A stretch of 64,000 nucleotides of DNA. Source: Apricaphanius iberus. Taxonomy: Eukaryota; Chordata; Actinopteri; Cyprinodontiformes; Aphaniidae. The position numbers were made by a program, and so were the translations under genes. Shown here one piece after another: positions 55,541 to 64,000 of this stretch. The notes beneath the pieces are model-generated. The model had not been told where the DNA came from. It saw only the letters and a list, made by a program, of their open reading frames with translations, and did no database searches. Numbering within the stretch: the stretch's first letter is position 1; every line of letters begins with the position of its first letter. The stretch covers positions 2,046,001-2,110,000 of the forward strand of contig JAPXFQ010000113.1 in NCBI GenBank assembly GCA_028564705.1, written 5' to 3'.

Positions 55541-57241
55541 GCTCTTCACAAACAAACATCACTCTACGTATCCTTTCACCTTGGGTTGAATCTTAGTAAA
55601 AACTGGTCAGTATTCACCTGTCAGAACTTGTTGTTTTACAGCCTTGCAGAGGAAAGCTGAAAGTATCTCCTAGAACTTCCTTCATGGAAATAAAGATGTT
55701 GAAATATTTTTCCAAGTGCAACTCATACATCACAGTGAGAAGGGGAAATGACATGGGCTCTGTTAACACCTGATATGGTATACTAAATGTTAGTCTTTAT
55801 TTGTATACTGATGGTGTCAGGTCCATATAGACTATATTTGACAAAAATCGTAATGTGGTAGCATGTTTTGGCTTTTGTGGCTATGAATTCAGCCCTTAAT
55901 TGTATATTAGTCTTACAGGCGGATGGTGGGTTCCTAAGAAAATAGAGAAAAAGTGATATGATTGGTGAATTAAAATAAAAAGTTGCTATTAACATTTGAC
56001 ATGTTAAAGCTGGAGGGCAGCAGCTTGATAATTCATTTATCGTAGAGCCCAAATAACAACAGTGCCAAAACCAAACCTAAAAGATTGTTCTCACAAGTTC
56101 TGGATTCCTTCATCTGAACTCTACCAGACAACATTCTAGATTATAATTTAGGACTCATCGATTTTTATAACAGAAGGTCGAGTTTCAATATGAATCTTAA
56201 AACACAGACTCAAGACTGTAGCCTATAGCAGATTCTAGCGTTGGATGTTTTTTGTTAGTGTAAAGATCAACCCAGTCATATAACCTCGTTATGTTAGGTT
56301 TCCTTGCAACAGAACTGCTGTTTGTAAAATCTGGACACTTCTCCTCCAGCTTCTTACATGTATCCAAATGTGTTCTCCATGGATCTGTCCTAGCCACACT
56401 CATATCGACAAGGTGGATCAGCCTAAAGAGTATCTTTATATCTATTCATGAAGCTACTTTTACGTTTCTAACATCATATCTGACATTTTCAAAAGGGTAT
56501 TTAGATTTATGAAATTCGATTAACGTAACCTGTTTCTAATAACTGTGAGAGGGTCACGATACTGTGGCAGGAAAAAAAAGATACAAAATATTCTAACCCC
56601 CACAGCTGAATGTTAAGGAAGTTTTCAATATTGCTGGACATACGTGTCTGGTTCTTTTTCTTCTTTTTTTTTGTTTCAATATTCTAATTTTTTGTGTTTC
56701 TCTCATAGCTGTGACACTTCAGTAGATAAGATTGAAAAACATGAATTTTTGTGGGGTTTTCTTACCTGATCAATGTAAAAATGAAAAAAAAAAGATATAT
56801 CATACTGACTTTTTATATATACTCTTGCTTCTTATTGTCAATTGAGAATAACAGGAGAGCAGTGAATAAAAAGGAACCTAAAAATCCATGGAGGATAACA
56901 TTTTATGGCTGTGAAGGGAGTGGTTTACTGACAGCAATGATACAGATCTTTTAGCTCTAATGATTTCCTAAAACATTTAAGAGTTTTTAATATTCTCTGG
57001 GGGAAGGAAAACATGCCTGAACGGGTCTGCTTTCCCACGGCCTGCAGTGTCAGCAGTGAAGACTGTCACAGGCAGAGACCCCGTTAAATGCAGTTCAATT
57101 AGTTTGATTGGTTGTAAATGGTATGCCTTTTCCAAGGCATAGTTAAATATCAACAGCAGGTACTGACAGAATGAGATTAAGGAGAGAACAAGGTGTCTTT
57201 GGAAGCTTTTTATCTGCAGAAAAAGGCGCTCAGTGATGGCT

Positions 57242-57442
57242 TACCTGTGCAGCTGGACAGCCAGAGTGTCCGTGTGTGGAGACACAGTACACCTCACAAG
57301 ATTTGCTTTGGGGCAGAGTCCACATAGCACAGTCCCGTTTAGCTCCGGAGAGGTGACTCGCAACAATACCTCGGACATAGAAACGATGGAGAGAGGGAGG
57401 GAAAGAGAGGAAATCCCCACTTTTGCTTCCTCTGACCAAATA
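57242..57442 (-). CDS. candidate 5' exon of the st14-like gene (speculative)
   Basis: A strong donor (CTGCACAG|gtaagc, exon edge near 57246) follows an open frame ending TLAVQLHR. A pyrimidine tract and acceptor (tttggtcag) lie near 57440. Its phase 2 can join the membrane-helix exon at the acceptor variant ending 54857, giving LHRDGELKQ without a stop. No similarity to a known matriptase tail was recognised, so it may be noncoding or chance. Confidence 0.25.
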
Positions 57443-57833
57443 AAAAAAAAGAAGGAAAAAGAAGGAGCAGAAATCTGAGCTGAGGAGCTCGGACACGCAG
57501 GTGCATTCACCGCCTCCCGTTTACCTGAACAGGGCAGCAGGTGTCACACGGAGCCCCAGAATGCAGTGCGAGGGACAATGGGGCCACTATGAAAGGGTAC
57601 AATCCGAGCAACCATCCATTGGACAGATATTGTGGGCAAACTTGCTCTCTGTGGATGCAAGGGTCTCAGATAAGAGGGACAAAAGAGTGTTTGAGGAGAA
57701 CGTGTGTGTGAGATATTACAATTGGAGCCCATGGATGCTCCACATGGCACAAATCAACATCCAAGCTTTTCCATCAACAGTGGGAATACAAGGAAAATAG
57801 AAACATCAGTACAGAGACACTGTTTTTTTACTT

Positions 57834-57839
57834 TTTATT
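57834..57839 (-). terminator. tmprss7: polyadenylation signal of tmprss7
   Basis: AATAAA on the minus strand (TTTATT on plus) 34 bases after the stop. This gives a very short 3' UTR if used. Confidence 0.6.
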
Positions 57840-57872
57840 AATGAATGAGCACAACACATTGGTTTGATCATG

Positions 57873-63886
<6,014 letters not shown>

Positions 63887-64000
63887 CTGCAGGACGAACA
63901 CACAAAAACACCCAAAAAATGTATCTTCAGAATAGATAACATGGGGTTATTCAGCAAGGAATCACTTAAAAACAAGAAATGTACAAATACATGAAGAACT

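Larger units (their letters stand above)
54859..57872. other. region between tmprss7 and the st14-like gene
   Basis: It holds a GGGATGCACCGAT-type element (54968-55310), a repeat copy (55315-55540), AT-rich sequence, and a candidate 5' exon (57242-57442). The st14 promoter should lie here, but no clear core promoter was seen. Confidence 0.55.

Noticed and set aside
56197..56403. 68-codon frame (WRTHLDTCKKLEEKC) between the proteases
   Set aside because: It has a protein-like look and may be an old transposon gene piece, but it is too short to assign, with no splice sites supporting an exon.

Overview
This is a vertebrate window, almost certainly from a ray-finned fish (teleost). Genes are split into short GT-AG exons, the introns are AT-rich, microsatellites are abundant, and the repeats are typical of teleosts: tRNA-derived SINEs of the DANA/V-SINE type, an L2-clade LINE, Tc1-like remnants and short inverted-repeat elements. 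A percomorph is plausible, but the species cannot be named from sequence alone. All three recognised genes lie on the minus strand.

Region 1 (890-38668) is the 5' part of flt1, which encodes VEGF receptor 1. Sixteen coding exons give a signal peptide, seven Ig-like domains and the transmembrane segment (795 codons). The tyrosine-kinase exons lie left of base 1. Intron 10 is about 10 kb. Intron 2 carries an antisense L2 LINE.

Region 2 (38669-43804) is intergenic. It holds a likely flt1 promoter with upstream ORFs, a 0.4-kb inverted-repeat element, a (TAA)n tract carrying a SINE, and a diverged direct duplication.

Region 3 (43805-54858) is a complete or nearly complete matriptase gene (st14-like). 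It encodes a type II transmembrane protein with a SEA domain, two CUB domains, four LDLR class A repeats and a trypsin-like protease domain. Its last intron contains a fold-back element inserted into an older L2 relic.

Region 4 (57873-63886 and beyond the right edge) is the 3' half of tmprss7 (matriptase-3): the end of CUB1, CUB2, three LDLR class A repeats and the protease domain. It sits in the same orientation about 3 kb upstream of the st14-like gene, so two matriptase-family genes stand in tandem. flt1 acts in VEGF signalling of endothelium. The two proteases are cell-surface, trypsin-like enzymes. The neighbourhood looks like linkage rather than a shared pathway.

Exon boundaries were set by reading splice sites and checking that phases agree across every junction. 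Family assignments rest on remembered features of human FLT1, ST14, TMPRSS6 and TMPRSS7, not on a database search.
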